A stretch of 64,000 nt of DNA from Lonepinella koalarum (GTDB lineage Bacteria; Pseudomonadota; Gammaproteobacteria; Enterobacterales; Pasteurellaceae). The notes under the pieces were generated by a model that was not told the origin of the DNA, ran no database searches, and saw only the letters and a list, made by a program, of their open reading frames with translations. A program made the translations under genes and the position numbers. This document shows, piece after piece, positions 19,208 to 27,978 of the stretch. Position 1 is the first letter of the stretch. Each line of letters begins with the position of its first letter. The stretch lies in NCBI RefSeq assembly GCF_004565475.1, contig NZ_SRHX01000001.1, forward strand, positions 310,001-374,000, written 5' to 3'.

Positions 19208-20672
19208 CTGCGTTTTCCTTTAAAATCAATAATTTTTCCGTTTCTATATCTTGATGTAATAATTCTACGTTCGGTAAAGTTTTAGTAACTTTGGCAGATA
19301 AATCCTTAAAGCGTTCTACTTTACCCACTAAACCTTGTTGCCCGACTAAAGCCGTCACGGTGTCGTTATAGCGAGAGCTTGCGGTGGCTAATGTTCCACC
19401 TAATCTTGCCAAACGTTCTGCTAACAAGCAAATTTGATTATAAATATCCCCTGCTTTTTCACTGATTTCTTTGGCTTCTGCGTTGCCCCGTTCCACTCGC
19501 CATAAATTCGCCACGGTGCGTAAAATTGGCATTAAGGTGGTATGTGACACCAAAATCACATTTTTTTGATAAGCAAAATTAAATAACTCTACATCTGCTT
19601 TCATGGCTTCAATATAAGCAGGTTCAACCGCAAAAAACATCAACACAAAATTCGGACTACGCATACCGATTAAATTGCTGTAATCTTTTTGTGATAAATC
19701 ATTGATATGGTTGCGAATCGCCTTAATATGTTCACGCATAAATTGACTGCGTTGTAGTTCATCTTCTGCATTCACCGCATTTTCATAGGCGACTAAGGAC
19801 ATTTTGCTATCAATGATTAAATGTTTGTTATCTGGCAAATGCACCACAAAATCAGGGTAATTATGGTTGCCTTGTTCATCTTTAAAATGGGCTTGAGCAG
19901 AGTAATGATCGCCATTTACTAAGCCAGCTAATTGTAACGTCCGTTCTAACTGAATTTCCCCCCAGTTGCCTAAGGTTTTCTTTTCTCCTTTTAAAGCAGA
20001 GGTAAGATTATTGGCTTGTTGTGACATGGAAAGCCCAATTTCAAGCACTTTCTTTAGTTCTGATTCTAACAGGGTATTGCCTTTCACACTTTCCGAATGG
20101 ACTTCATTAACCCGTTTTTGAAAGCTCTCAATTTGCTCACGGAACGGTTTTAATAAGCTATCTAACGCCTGTTGATTGGATTGACTAAAAGATTGTGATT
20201 TTTCTTCCAAAATACGGTTTGCCAAATTTTGAAATTCGACACTTAATTGCTGTCTACTTTGGGTAAAGGTTTGTTGTTGTTCTTGTAAACTTTTTTCTTT
20301 TTCGGCTAAAGTAATTTTGGATCGAGCTAATTCTTGTTGAAGCGCGGTTAGAATTTCACGAGTTTTGTCTAATTCAGCAGTGCGTTTAGTGATAATGCGC
20401 TCTCGTTCAGCAATTTCCACATTTAAATATTCTTCTTTGGTTTGCAACTGCATAACAGCTAAATCTTGCTGACTTTTCACCGCACTTAGGTTGTCAAATT
20501 TATCCACTAATTGATTATAATCATTAATATTTTTATTTAAATCCTGCTGTAATTCCACTACATCACGATTTCGCCGTGAGAGTACAAATAATAAGATTAA
20601 ACATAAAACCAACAGACCCGCTCCGACCCCAAGTACGGTTAAAAAATAGGGATGTTGTAATAATTCTTGCAT
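19191..20672 (-). CDS. rmuC: DNA recombination protein RmuC
   Basis: Nuclease-fold protein that limits recombination at inverted repeats. 493 residues. An N-terminal membrane anchor (LTVLGVGAGLLVLCLILLFVLS, residues 12-33) is followed by a coiled coil rich in Gln and Glu to about residue 200, then the RmuC domain with GNWGEIQLERTLQLAGL, NYPDFVVHLPDNKHLIIDSK (PD-D/ExK-like Asp and Lys) and NFVLMFFAVEPAYIEA. It directly borders the R-M island and its inverted repeats; that juxtaposition may be chance. Confidence 0.92.
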   Translation of the reverse strand: MQELLQHPYFLTVLGVGAGLLVLCLILLFVLSRRNRDVVELQQDLNKNINDYNQLVDKFDNLSAVKSQQDLAVMQLQTKEEYLNVEIAERERIITKRTAELDKTREILTALQQELARSKITLAEKEKSLQEQQQTFTQSRQQLSVEFQNLANRILEEKSQSFSQSNQQALDSLLKPFREQIESFQKRVNEVHSESVKGNTLLESELKKVLEIGLSMSQQANNLTSALKGEKKTLGNWGEIQLERTLQLAGLVNGDHYSAQAHFKDEQGNHNYPDFVVHLPDNKHLIIDSKMSLVAYENAVNAEDELQRSQFMREHIKAIRNHINDLSQKDYSNLIGMRSPNFVLMFFAVEPAYIEAMKADVELFNFAYQKNVILVSHTTLMPILRTVANLWRVERGNAEAKEISEKAGDIYNQICLLAERLARLGGTLATASSRYNDTVTALVGQQGLVGKVERFKDLSAKVTKTLPNVELLHQDIETEKLLILKENADDTNN

Positions 20673-20801
20673 GGCATAATCCTTCTTAAAACAGTGGCTA
20701 GTATAAACGAAAATACCATTGATTAGATAATTTTTTATTGTGTCAATTTCCTAAAATAGTGTTGCACCATAATGTCGTGGTGTGTTAACAAAAGGAATGT
20801 C

Positions 20802-21746
20802 ATGATGAAAAAAACAACCTTATCTCAACAATATTTCTGTGATTATTTTCGTGAATGGGTCGTCACCTACAAAGAGGGTGCCATTCGTTCAGTAACCATG
20901 AAAAAATATCACGCCACTTTATGGTGGATTAAAACCCTCGCCCCTCAATTACGTTTAAGTGAGTTAACCCGAATCAATTATCAAAAATTGCTCAATGATT
21001 ATGCTAAACAGCATGAACGTCAAACTACCATGGATTTTCATCATCAATTAAAAGGCGCAATTTTAGATGCGGTTGATGAGGGGCTATTATTGATTGATCC
21101 CACACGTAAAGCCATTATTAAAGGCAAGGCACCAGCGGTCAAAAAGAATAAGTATTTAAATCAATTTGAATTACAAGCCCTATTGAACCATTTAAATTTA
21201 TCCACCTCCTTAACTTGGGACTGGTTTATTTTATTGGTGGCGAAAACCGGTATGCGATTTTCCGAAGCGCTGGCGATTACACCGGAAGATTTTGATTTTT
21301 CGCACCAAACCTTACATGTCAACAAAACATGGAATTATAAAGAACAGGGCGGATTTTCACCGACGAAAAACCGTTCTTCGGTACGAAAAATCCAAATTGA
21401 CTGGCAAACGGTAATTCAATTTTCACAATTAATCAAAGCCTTGCCGGAGGGGAAACCGATTTTTAGCCACCTTATTTTAGGGAATGGACGTGTGTATAAT
21501 TCCACCCTGAATGGCATCTTAAGTCGCGCTTGCAAAAAAGCCAATATTGCCGAGATTAGTATTCATGGCTTACGCCACACCCATGCTTCCTTATTGCTTT
21601 TTGCTGGGGTTTCCATTGCCAGCGTAGCAAGACGGCTCGGGCATTCGAGCATGACCACCACACAACATACCTATTTACACATTATTCAAGAACTTGAAAA
21701 TCAAGACACAGATATTGTGATGCGACATTTAGCTGGGCTATGTTAA
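20802..21746 (+). CDS. Tyrosine recombinase, candidate invertase of the hsdS switch
   Basis: 314 residues. I start it at 20802, where AAAGGA lies 6 bases upstream; an ATG at 20772 has no ribosome site. An N-terminal SAM-like core-binding domain (about 10-100) is followed by a catalytic domain with all signature residues: Arg in TGMRFSEAL, Lys in SPTKNRSS, His-x-x-Arg in HGLRHTHAS, His in RLGHSSM and nucleophile Tyr in TQHTYLHI. No phage genes or att duplications are seen. It sits next to a type I R-M locus with inverted hsdS cassettes, where such genes are known to invert specificity domains. That role is inferred. It ends at a terminator shared with hsdR. Confidence 0.9.
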   Translation: MMKKTTLSQQYFCDYFREWVVTYKEGAIRSVTMKKYHATLWWIKTLAPQLRLSELTRINYQKLLNDYAKQHERQTTMDFHHQLKGAILDAVDEGLLLIDPTRKAIIKGKAPAVKKNKYLNQFELQALLNHLNLSTSLTWDWFILLVAKTGMRFSEALAITPEDFDFSHQTLHVNKTWNYKEQGGFSPTKNRSSVRKIQIDWQTVIQFSQLIKALPEGKPIFSHLILGNGRVYNSTLNGILSRACKKANIAEISIHGLRHTHASLLLFAGVSIASVARRLGHSSMTTTQHTYLHIIQELENQDTDIVMRHLAGLC

Positions 21747-21750
21747 ACAT

Positions 21751-21780
21751 AAAGCCTTGTAGCAATACAAGGCTTTTATT
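21751..21780. terminator. Bidirectional terminator between recombinase gene and hsdR
   Basis: Arms 21751-21761 and 21766-21776 pair perfectly over 11 bp with a GCAA loop. The stem is followed by TTTTATT on the plus strand and has T-rich sequence on the minus strand, between two convergent stops. Confidence 0.9.
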
Positions 21781-21782
21781 GA

Positions 21783-24700
21783 TCATCTTGCTAATAATAA
21801 TCGCTCAATTTCAGCTTTAATTTTATCGCGTAAATAACCTTTTAATTTTAACGCTGTTGGCTTTTCATTAACACGTTCTGACAAGAACGCATCACGTACC
21901 AGATCATTGTCTGCACTCTTGGTTAATTTCTCCAACAAACCATAATCCTGCCAGTCGTCTTTACCTAATACATGCTGATTTAACAATTTAATGAACATTT
22001 CTCGATCGATGCCTAAGGTATCGACAAATGCCGAAATACCCTGATTTTCTTTGCTATTGCGATATTGATCCAATACCGTGGAGAAATCATCAATATGTCC
22101 CAAATCACCCCTTTGAATATCCAACAAAATCATTTCCGCAATGCGGCGATCATTTTCTCGTAAACTATTAAATAATTGGTGAATATCTTGTTTGAGTTCA
22201 TCTAATTTAGCCTGATCGATCTGTGCTTCGGGTTGTTGTACCATATCCGATAATTTATTTAACAGGCTGGCGAGATAGGTCACATCAATGCGGAATTTTT
22301 CCCCTGAAGATAATAACGGCTCAATATCTAATGGTCCCTTTTGGATGCGTTCGGTCGGATCTTTATTGGCTTGTGCTAAATCATCATAACGTGCTTGTAA
22401 TTGTGCATATTGTTGCTCCGTAAATTCAATTTTCGGTAGATCAACAGCATATTGTTGTGTTTCCCAACTAAAGCCTTGCTGACGCACTTTAATCATGGTT
22501 TTTTCCAGTTCGTTCATTAAACGCACAAATTGATTTTTGTTATTATCTTCGGGCAATGTCCCAAAATCAGGCTGATTCTCTGCGTTTTTGGGAAAGAGTT
22601 TCACCATTTGTGTAAAATAATCATTCAGTTGCACAATATTTTCCGCTTGATTATTCACATACATCAACCCTTTGGCATTTTTATTGCTATACAAACTAAA
22701 CGCCTGATCAATATTTTGCTTCATTAATTCAGGGCGACGATAATACTCAATAATCCCAAATGGCTTACGTGAATCGGTAATGCGATTGGTACGTGAAAAA
22801 GCCTGAATTAAATTCGCTCCCTCTAACATTTTATCCAAATAGAGCGTATTTAAATAAGGGGCATCATAGCCAGTTAATAATTGCCATACCACGATCACCA
22901 AATCAAGCCGTTGTTCGGGGTGATTTTCCACATCTTGATATTCATCACGGCGTGATAAACGATTCATTAAATCGTCTTTATAAGCCGTTACAGAATTTAA
23001 TCCAAACTCGGTCTGATATTGTTGATTATAATGAAAAATCGCTTTCTCAAGGGCTAGTTTATTATCTAGACTATCATCTTCATGCTGATCACTGTCATCA
23101 TAAATCATGGCAATTTTTAAGCCCAACGGATTGTCTTTTAACAACTCAAAATAAGCCACCGCCGATTGAATATCACGCACCGCTAACATGCCAGAAAATA
23201 AACGCTCAAACGAATTGGCATCCCATTTGCGTAACAGGCTTTTGACCACATTTTGACGATGTTCATCACTGGTGTAATTGCTTTCGGGAACGGCTTTCAC
23301 CACATCCACATCCGATTTATCGTGTATCCATTTAAAATATAATTTCCCTTTGCTCGGATCTTTTTGTAACGCCACCTGTTGACGAATGGAATCACGATCA
23401 AAAGTAAATGTCGGACGCACATCAAACGCCAACACATTATTATCCGCAATCCCATCTGCTACTGAATAAATATGTAACGGATTGCCAAATAACTGAGCGG
23501 TTTCGCCCATCGCATCAGCGTCTGCACTGTCATCACTCAATAATGGCGTGCCAGTAAAACCAAACCAAATGGCGGTTTTAAATTGTTGTCGAATTTGAAT
23601 TAACATTTCGCCATTAGTCGAACGATGGGCTTCATCAATGATAAACACAATGCGGGTATTGTCGAGTTTATCTTGTTTGCCCATTTTAGACACATTACTC
23701 ATCTTTTGAATACTGGTCACAATTAATTTATCCTGTCGGCTTGCTAGGGCTTTGAGTAACGCATAGGAATTTTGTGTATCGGTAATTTCATCTTCATGAT
23801 CGGCAAAAGAATCATATTCCTTATGGGTTTGATTGACTAACTCATTGCGATCCGCCAAGAAGATCACCTTATCAACTTGTGGCAACTGACTGACTAATTG
23901 TGCTGCTTTAAACGATGTCATGGTTTTGCCAGAACCCGTGGTGTGCCAAATATAGCCACCATTATTAATATCGGCAGTTTCAAAATTGGCTTTGCGGAGT
24001 TTGTCTAAAATTGCTTCGACAGCAAAGATTTGATAGGATCGTAACACTTTTAACGCATTTTTCTTATCATCTAAAATCGTATAAAGTGACACCAATTTAT
24101 GCCCCATCGGCACAGACAGCACATCTTCCACAAAACGCCCCGCATCATTAATATGCTGATTCTGGAAATTTGCCCAAGGAAAGCAAAATAACGGGTTGAA
24201 ATGGGTATAATGACCAGGATTGGCAAAATAACGGCTTTCATCTGGATTTAAAATAGCAAAAATTTGTACCAACGAATAAAACCCAGTAAAGTCCCCCGCC
24301 TCGGCATATTCTCGCAGTTGGTTATAAGCAGATTTTAAACTGACTCCCGTTCTTTTTAACTCAATATGAATAACAGGTACCCCTGAAATCAGCAATGTTA
24401 CATCAAAACGGTGATCTTCACGTCCTACTTTGCTGGCAGAACGATAGGTCTGATTGACAATTTCATAGGAATTTTTACCTGTTCCCACATCATGTCGCCA
24501 AAAAAATTCCAGAAATTGCTTGGTGTTTTCATATCCTTTAACATCCCGAACCAATTCCAATAGCCCTGTATTTAACAATTTTCCTGCTTCAATCGGTGTT
24601 TTGACCTTGAAAATTTGCTGTTTAAGTTGTTCAAACTCTGTATCGGATAAAGGAATATGATTTAGACGATCTACATTGCGTTCAAATAAAATCTCGCGCC

Positions 24701-24821
24701 AATGGGCTAATAATTCATCTTCTGTTTTATAACTTAAATCCGCCCGATATGTCCATCCATGTTTGCTTAAACGGGTAATAATTTCTTGTTCAAATTTCGC
24801 TTCAGGTTGTTGATAAGACAT
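21783..24821 (-). CDS. hsdR: Type I restriction endonuclease subunit HsdR
   Basis: Motor and nuclease subunit of the R2M2S complex, which translocates DNA and cuts unmodified DNA. 1012 residues from the ATG at 24821, which has AAGGAA 6 bases upstream and gives the proper HsdR N-terminus MSYQQPEAKFEQEIITRLS. The nuclease site has Asp140 (RFDVTLLISG) with Glu154 and Lys156 (HIELKR). Superfamily 2 helicase motifs: HTTGSGKT near 293-300, IIDEAHRS, FGFTGTPL, and IQAFSRTNRI. The same frame is open upstream into a silent hsdS fragment without a stop. It is the last gene of the minus-strand hsd cluster. Confidence 0.96.
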   Translation of the reverse strand: MSYQQPEAKFEQEIITRLSKHGWTYRADLSYKTEDELLAHWREILFERNVDRLNHIPLSDTEFEQLKQQIFKVKTPIEAGKLLNTGLLELVRDVKGYENTKQFLEFFWRHDVGTGKNSYEIVNQTYRSASKVGREDHRFDVTLLISGVPVIHIELKRTGVSLKSAYNQLREYAEAGDFTGFYSLVQIFAILNPDESRYFANPGHYTHFNPLFCFPWANFQNQHINDAGRFVEDVLSVPMGHKLVSLYTILDDKKNALKVLRSYQIFAVEAILDKLRKANFETADINNGGYIWHTTGSGKTMTSFKAAQLVSQLPQVDKVIFLADRNELVNQTHKEYDSFADHEDEITDTQNSYALLKALASRQDKLIVTSIQKMSNVSKMGKQDKLDNTRIVFIIDEAHRSTNGEMLIQIRQQFKTAIWFGFTGTPLLSDDSADADAMGETAQLFGNPLHIYSVADGIADNNVLAFDVRPTFTFDRDSIRQQVALQKDPSKGKLYFKWIHDKSDVDVVKAVPESNYTSDEHRQNVVKSLLRKWDANSFERLFSGMLAVRDIQSAVAYFELLKDNPLGLKIAMIYDDSDQHEDDSLDNKLALEKAIFHYNQQYQTEFGLNSVTAYKDDLMNRLSRRDEYQDVENHPEQRLDLVIVVWQLLTGYDAPYLNTLYLDKMLEGANLIQAFSRTNRITDSRKPFGIIEYYRRPELMKQNIDQAFSLYSNKNAKGLMYVNNQAENIVQLNDYFTQMVKLFPKNAENQPDFGTLPEDNNKNQFVRLMNELEKTMIKVRQQGFSWETQQYAVDLPKIEFTEQQYAQLQARYDDLAQANKDPTERIQKGPLDIEPLLSSGEKFRIDVTYLASLLNKLSDMVQQPEAQIDQAKLDELKQDIHQLFNSLRENDRRIAEMILLDIQRGDLGHIDDFSTVLDQYRNSKENQGISAFVDTLGIDREMFIKLLNQHVLGKDDWQDYGLLEKLTKSADNDLVRDAFLSERVNEKPTALKLKGYLRDKIKAEIERLLLAR

Positions 24822-25390
24822 AGATAATTCCTTTTTTAAGAGAGATGAAACAGGATTTTGGTATTCTAACACAGAATAGACAGAGAAATAATAAACACCC
24901 TGATGATTAGCGATGGTGTCATCGAGCTGCTTGAAGAAGTTGCCGATTTGGGTTTGTTCGGCTTTCTGTTTGGGATAAAAAATCTCAATTTTAGCCAAGT
25001 CTGTTGAGCTAATCGCTGGATAGCTTGTTCCTGTACAACGCTCTAAAACTTTGTTTACAAAGTGATCAGTTTGAATCTGAGTTAATAGGTAATAACTATC
25101 CACATTATTAGATCTAATTTGGATATAACCAGTTGAAAAAACATAATTATTACTCTCTAAATCAAATAAATAATTATTTTTCTGGTACGGTCTGACAGCT
25201 TGATAAAATAAATCTCCTTTCTTGGCTAATCTTCTTGCTCTTGACGGAGCAGTTCTTTTATTCTCTTTTCTATGGGAAATAAGCATAGTGTCGAGAACAG
25301 ACTCTAAATCAACGTACTCAAAATATTCTGGAACTTCTGAATAAGGATTAATTTCCCCTACTTCCCCCAACTTCCGCCGTTCCCAAGCGT
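24822..25390 (-). pseudogene. Silent hsdS specificity cassette (TRD-D), in frame with hsdR
   Basis: Reads AWERRKLGEVGEINPYSEV..., one target-recognition domain, then EQTQIGNFFKQLDDTIANHQ at 24901-24961, the conserved HsdS helix. It has no ATG start: an in-frame TAA lies just before AWERRK. It is truncated after NHQ, where similarity to the other cassettes ends and unrelated codons continue into hsdR with no stop. Its recognition domain differs from those of hsdS and of the opposite-strand cassette. It is probably a donor cassette for recombination, not a gene of its own. Confidence 0.8.
24901..24961 (-). repeat. Copy a of the HsdS conserved-helix repeat
   Basis: 59-61 bp encoding EQTQIGNFFKQLDDTIANHQ. 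Its first 59 bases are identical to the inverted copy at 25885-25943 and differ by one base from copies at 26834-26892 and 27410-27468. Confidence 0.9.
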
Positions 25391-25456
25391 TAGTTTTTTA
25401 TTGTAATATCAAATCATTAAGTTATACAAACGCTTGGGAACGGCGCAAGTTGGGGG
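25364..25456. repeat. 27-bp inverted repeat at the head-to-head start of two silent hsdS cassettes
   Basis: Arms 25364-25390 and 25430-25456 are reverse complements with one mismatch around a 39-bp AT-rich spacer. Each arm encodes AWERRKL(G). The left arm is identical to 27894-27920 at the start of TRD1 in hsdS; a looser copy with 3 differences lies at 27279-27305 before TRD2. These are the expected crossover sites for specificity-domain inversion. Confidence 0.9.
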
Positions 25457-26004
25457 ATATTGCAGAACGTATAACTAGAAAGAATGGTGATTTATCTGTA
25501 ACCTTGCCTTTAACAATTTCTGCACAAGAGGGACTAATCGCTCAAACAGAATTTTTTGATAAGCAAGTGGCAAGTAAAAATATTAGCAACTATTATGTTA
25601 TCGAAAATGGTGAGTTTGCATACAATAAAAGTTATTCAAATGGCTATCCATTTGGAGCTATAAAACGTTTAGATAACTACAATAATGGTGTATTATCAGT
25701 ACTTTATATCATATTCAAGCCTAAAGATATTTACTCTCAATTTTTAGTATCTTATTTTGATTCAAATTATTGGCATAGTGAAGTGGCAAGTATTGCAGTT
25801 GAGGGAGCTAGGAATCATGGATTATTGAATATATCTTCTAATGATTTCTTTGATATTAAATTGAATATACCCAAATCTCTAGAAGAACAAACCCAAATCG
25901 GCAACTTCTTCAAGCAGCTCGATGACACCATCGCTAATCATCAACGAGAACTGGAAAAGTATCAAAAAATAAAATTAGCGTATTTGGAGAAGATGTTTGT
26001 TTAG
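25430..26004 (+). pseudogene. Silent 5'-truncated hsdS cassette in inverted orientation (TRD-C)
   Basis: Reads AWERRKLGDIAERITRKNG..., one recognition domain, then EEQTQIGNFFKQLDDTIANHQRELEKYQKIKLAYLEKMFV and a stop. The last 119 bases are the same as the end of hsdS. It lacks the hsdS start and promoter; only a TTG inside the repeat could start it. It lies opposite to hsdS, so recombination at the 27-bp and 59-119-bp repeats could move its recognition domain into the expressed gene. Confidence 0.85.
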
Positions 26005-26019
26005 GGAAAATTGAGATAT

Positions 26020-26045
26020 TTTAGGGTGTGAGATCACACCCTAAA
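26020..26045. terminator. Palindromic hairpin between the silent cassette and the antitoxin gene
   Basis: Arms 26020-26031 and 26034-26045 pair over 12 bp with a 2-bp centre. It lies between two convergent stops; no long T-run follows, so it is a weak terminator or a protein-binding palindrome. Confidence 0.5.
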
Positions 26046-26057
26046 CATCCTCTAGGT

Positions 26058-26378
26058 TTACACTGTTGCCTGTTTATATTGTGTCGTCAACTGAATATTT
26101 AACGCATTTAAAATACGTAAAATAGTTTCAAAGCGTGGTTTAGTTGTACCATTTAACGCTTTATATAGGCTTTCTCGTGCGATACCAGTTTCATTGGCTA
26201 ATTGGGTCATACCTCTGGCTCGAGCTACATCAGATAACGCTTCTAAAAATTCAGCCTGATCACCACTGGCAAGACTTTCGGCTAAATAAGCATTGATGGT
26301 TTCTTCATCAGTCAAACATTCAGCTGGATCGTAATCAGTGATACCATATTTTTCGATTTTTTCTTGTGAAATGACCAT
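26058..26378 (-). CDS. Type II antitoxin, helix-turn-helix addiction-module antidote
   Basis: 106 residues. The C-terminal half is an XRE-like helix-turn-helix: ARARGMTQLANETGIARESLYKALNGTTKPRFETILRILNAL. The N-terminal part (YDPAECLTDEETINAYLAESL) matches the probable addiction module antidote family that pairs with RelE/ParE-like killers. It should neutralise the toxin and repress its own operon. It starts 4 bases after the toxin stop, and the toxin gene comes first, as in higBA-type modules. Confidence 0.9.
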   Translation of the reverse strand: MVISQEKIEKYGITDYDPAECLTDEETINAYLAESLASGDQAEFLEALSDVARARGMTQLANETGIARESLYKALNGTTKPRFETILRILNALNIQLTTQYKQATV

Positions 26379-26382
26379 TTCA

Positions 26383-26691
26383 TTATCCTCCGTTATTATT
26401 TTTTAAATCCGCCCATATTGCTTTGGCTTTATTAATATCATCTTGCTGTGTCGATTTATCCCCACCATTAAGCAGGAAATAGATTGTCTCTCCATCTTGG
26501 GCATAATAAACACGATAGCCAGCCCCTAAGGGTATTCGCATTTCATATACACCGCCACCAACACTCTTGTAGTCACCAAAATTACCATTTATAGCTCGTT
26601 TAATACGAGTATTGATAACCGCTACTGCTTGACGGTTTTTAAGGTTTTGTAGCCAGTCAATAAAAATAGCCGTACGTTTGATCGTATTCAT
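26383..26691 (-). CDS. Type II toxin, RelE/ParE superfamily (HigB-like killer protein)
   Basis: 102 residues with the phage-derived Gp49/HigB-like addiction killer pattern: FIDWLQNLKNRQAVAVINTRIKRA near the N-terminus, GDYKSVGGGVYEMRIPLGAGYRVYY in the centre and FLLNGGDKSTQQDDINKAKAIW at the end. Members act on mRNA at the ribosome; the substrate here is unknown. It is first in the module, with its operator immediately upstream. The module lies between hsdS and the silent cassette, inside DNA flanked by inverted repeats. Confidence 0.9.
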   Translation of the reverse strand: MNTIKRTAIFIDWLQNLKNRQAVAVINTRIKRAINGNFGDYKSVGGGVYEMRIPLGAGYRVYYAQDGETIYFLLNGGDKSTQQDDINKAKAIWADLKNNNGG

Positions 26692-26724
26692 TTTTAATCC
26701 ATATATCTATAAAAATGTGAATAT

Positions 26725-26748
26725 AATTGTAATCCGCAGATTACAATT
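26725..26748 (-). promoter_or_regulatory. Palindromic operator of the toxin-antitoxin module
   Basis: AATTGTAATC and GATTACAATT, separated by CGCA, form a perfect 10-bp-arm palindrome 34 bp before the toxin start. It is the expected site for autoregulation by the antitoxin. Confidence 0.75.
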
Positions 26749-26772
26749 AATCAAGTGAAAAAATTTACTCTG

Positions 26773-27972
26773 TTAAACAAACATCTTCTCCAAATACGCT
26801 AATTTTATTTTTTGATACTTTTCCAGTTCTCGTTGATGATTAGCGATGGTGTCATCGAGCTGTTTGAAGAAGTTGCCGATTTGGGTTTGTTCGGATAACG
26901 ATGGTAACGAAATTACGGCATTTTTTATATCATTTGAATTTATTGAATCAAAAGTTGACCCAGTGCTTAAAACATCCCAAAAGCCACGTAATTTCATTCT
27001 TATTAATGTTTGATAAATAAATTCATTTCCCTTTAAACTGGCAACACCACGCCCAAGAACCACATCATAGCTAGTTTTAGCAATATCTCCAACAGGTGCT
27101 CTAACCGTTAGAATTAAATCATGTTTCTTAGCTAATTTTGTAATTTGCTTTGTCCAAACTCTAGGAAATACTGCACCATTTATAATATCTGCATTACCTT
27201 GCACTAAAATATAATCTTTAGGATCATTAGTATAATTCTCTGAATTAGGCGATTGACCCATGGTAATTTCGACTACTTCCCTCAACTTGCACCGTTCCCA
27301 AGCGTCCGTGAAATTTGGGAATCTTAGCTCTGGAAATGCCTTATTTTCCTTTGGAAACATTTTTTCTAAATAAGAAGTCTTTAAATTTTTGTATTTTTCA
27401 AGCTCTCGTTGATGATTAGCGATGGTGTCATCGAGCTGTTTGAAGAAGTTGCCGATTTGGGTTTGTTCAATAACAGATGGTATTGTAATATTGATTCCTA
27501 AAAATGCTTGTTTGCTTATATTGAGCAATCCGTCCATTCTTGCACTAGAGCTAATTAATTTTCCCAATTCTCCATCGGGAATTTTAGACCAGAATAAATA
27601 TTCTAAGAATGTAGGGTTTGCATATTTAGAACATTTAATACTATGATATACCTTTGGAACAAGGGCTTCATTAAGATCTTTTAATTCAATTACAACACCG
27701 TATTTTGCTAATTTAGAATTGCCATGATTATAAGATAATTCACCTTTTCTTAATAAAGTGTAATTCTGTAACTGATTTCCTGCAATAACCTGTGAAAATC
27801 GTTCTTTTTGTTCTAACCATCCCAAACTTGCAGATATAGTTAATATGGGTAAATCGGTTCGACCGTCATTGCCTGACACGTCTTTTACCACATCCCCCAA
27901 CTTCCGCCGTTCCCAAGCGTCCGTGAATCCAGCAAAGCGAATAGCTGGCACATTGTTGTTTTTCTCGCTCAT
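26773..27972 (-). CDS. hsdS: Type I R-M specificity subunit HsdS, expressed copy
   Basis: Sets the DNA target of the HsdMS methylase and HsdRMS nuclease. 399 residues with the expected internal duplication: an N-terminal lead ending DAWERRKLG (about 26), TRD1 (about 28-165), central helix EQTQIGNFFKQLDDTIANHQ, linker to FTDAWERCKL, TRD2 (about 229-355), then a second copy of the helix ending YLEKMFV. The repeats before and after each TRD occur again in the two silent cassettes nearby, one of them inverted. The start lies 6 bases after the hsdM stop, so it is cotranscribed with hsdM. Confidence 0.95.
   Translation of the reverse strand: MSEKNNNVPAIRFAGFTDAWERRKLGDVVKDVSGNDGRTDLPILTISASLGWLEQKERFSQVIAGNQLQNYTLLRKGELSYNHGNSKLAKYGVVIELKDLNEALVPKVYHSIKCSKYANPTFLEYLFWSKIPDGELGKLISSSARMDGLLNISKQAFLGINITIPSVIEQTQIGNFFKQLDDTIANHQRELEKYKNLKTSYLEKMFPKENKAFPELRFPNFTDAWERCKLREVVEITMGQSPNSENYTNDPKDYILVQGNADIINGAVFPRVWTKQITKLAKKHDLILTVRAPVGDIAKTSYDVVLGRGVASLKGNEFIYQTLIRMKLRGFWDVLSTGSTFDSINSNDIKNAVISLPSLSEQTQIGNFFKQLDDTIANHQRELEKYQKIKLAYLEKMFV
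27410..27468 (-). repeat. Central HsdS helix repeat (copy d)
   Basis: 59 bp encoding the conserved helix between TRD1 and TRD2. It differs by one base from the inverted copy at 25885-25943 and provides the second crossover needed to replace TRD1. Confidence 0.85.
27894..27920 (-). repeat. 27-bp TRD1-entry repeat in hsdS
   Basis: Identical to 25364-25390 (direct) and one mismatch from the complement of 25430-25456 (inverted). It encodes AWERRKLG. An inversion between this site and 25430-25456 would replace the reading frame after residue 26 of HsdS. Confidence 0.9.
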
Positions 27973-27978
27973 CGCTCA

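Larger units (their letters stand above)
25885..26892. repeat. 119-bp inverted repeat flanking the toxin-antitoxin module
   Basis: Arm 25885-26003 (end of the plus-strand cassette) and arm 26774-26892 (end of hsdS) are reverse complements over 119 bp with a single mismatch. The enclosed 770 bp hold only the toxin-antitoxin pair and its operator. Recombination here would flip the module alone without changing HsdS. Confidence 0.9.

Noticed and set aside
20802-21746. Recombinase gene as the integrase of a prophage or integrative element
   Set aside because: No structural phage, excision or conjugation genes and no flanking direct repeats or tRNA are visible. The only partner with repeats is the hsdS locus.
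24822-25370. HsdR with a 183-residue N-terminal extension
   Set aside because: The extension is an HsdS recognition domain. The ATG at 24821 has a good ribosome site and gives the normal HsdR N-terminus.
25450-26004. Plus-strand hsdS cassette as an expressed gene starting at TTG
   Set aside because: The TTG lies inside the crossover repeat, the conserved AWERRK codons continue upstream of it, and no ribosome site or promoter is present. It is better read as a silent cassette.
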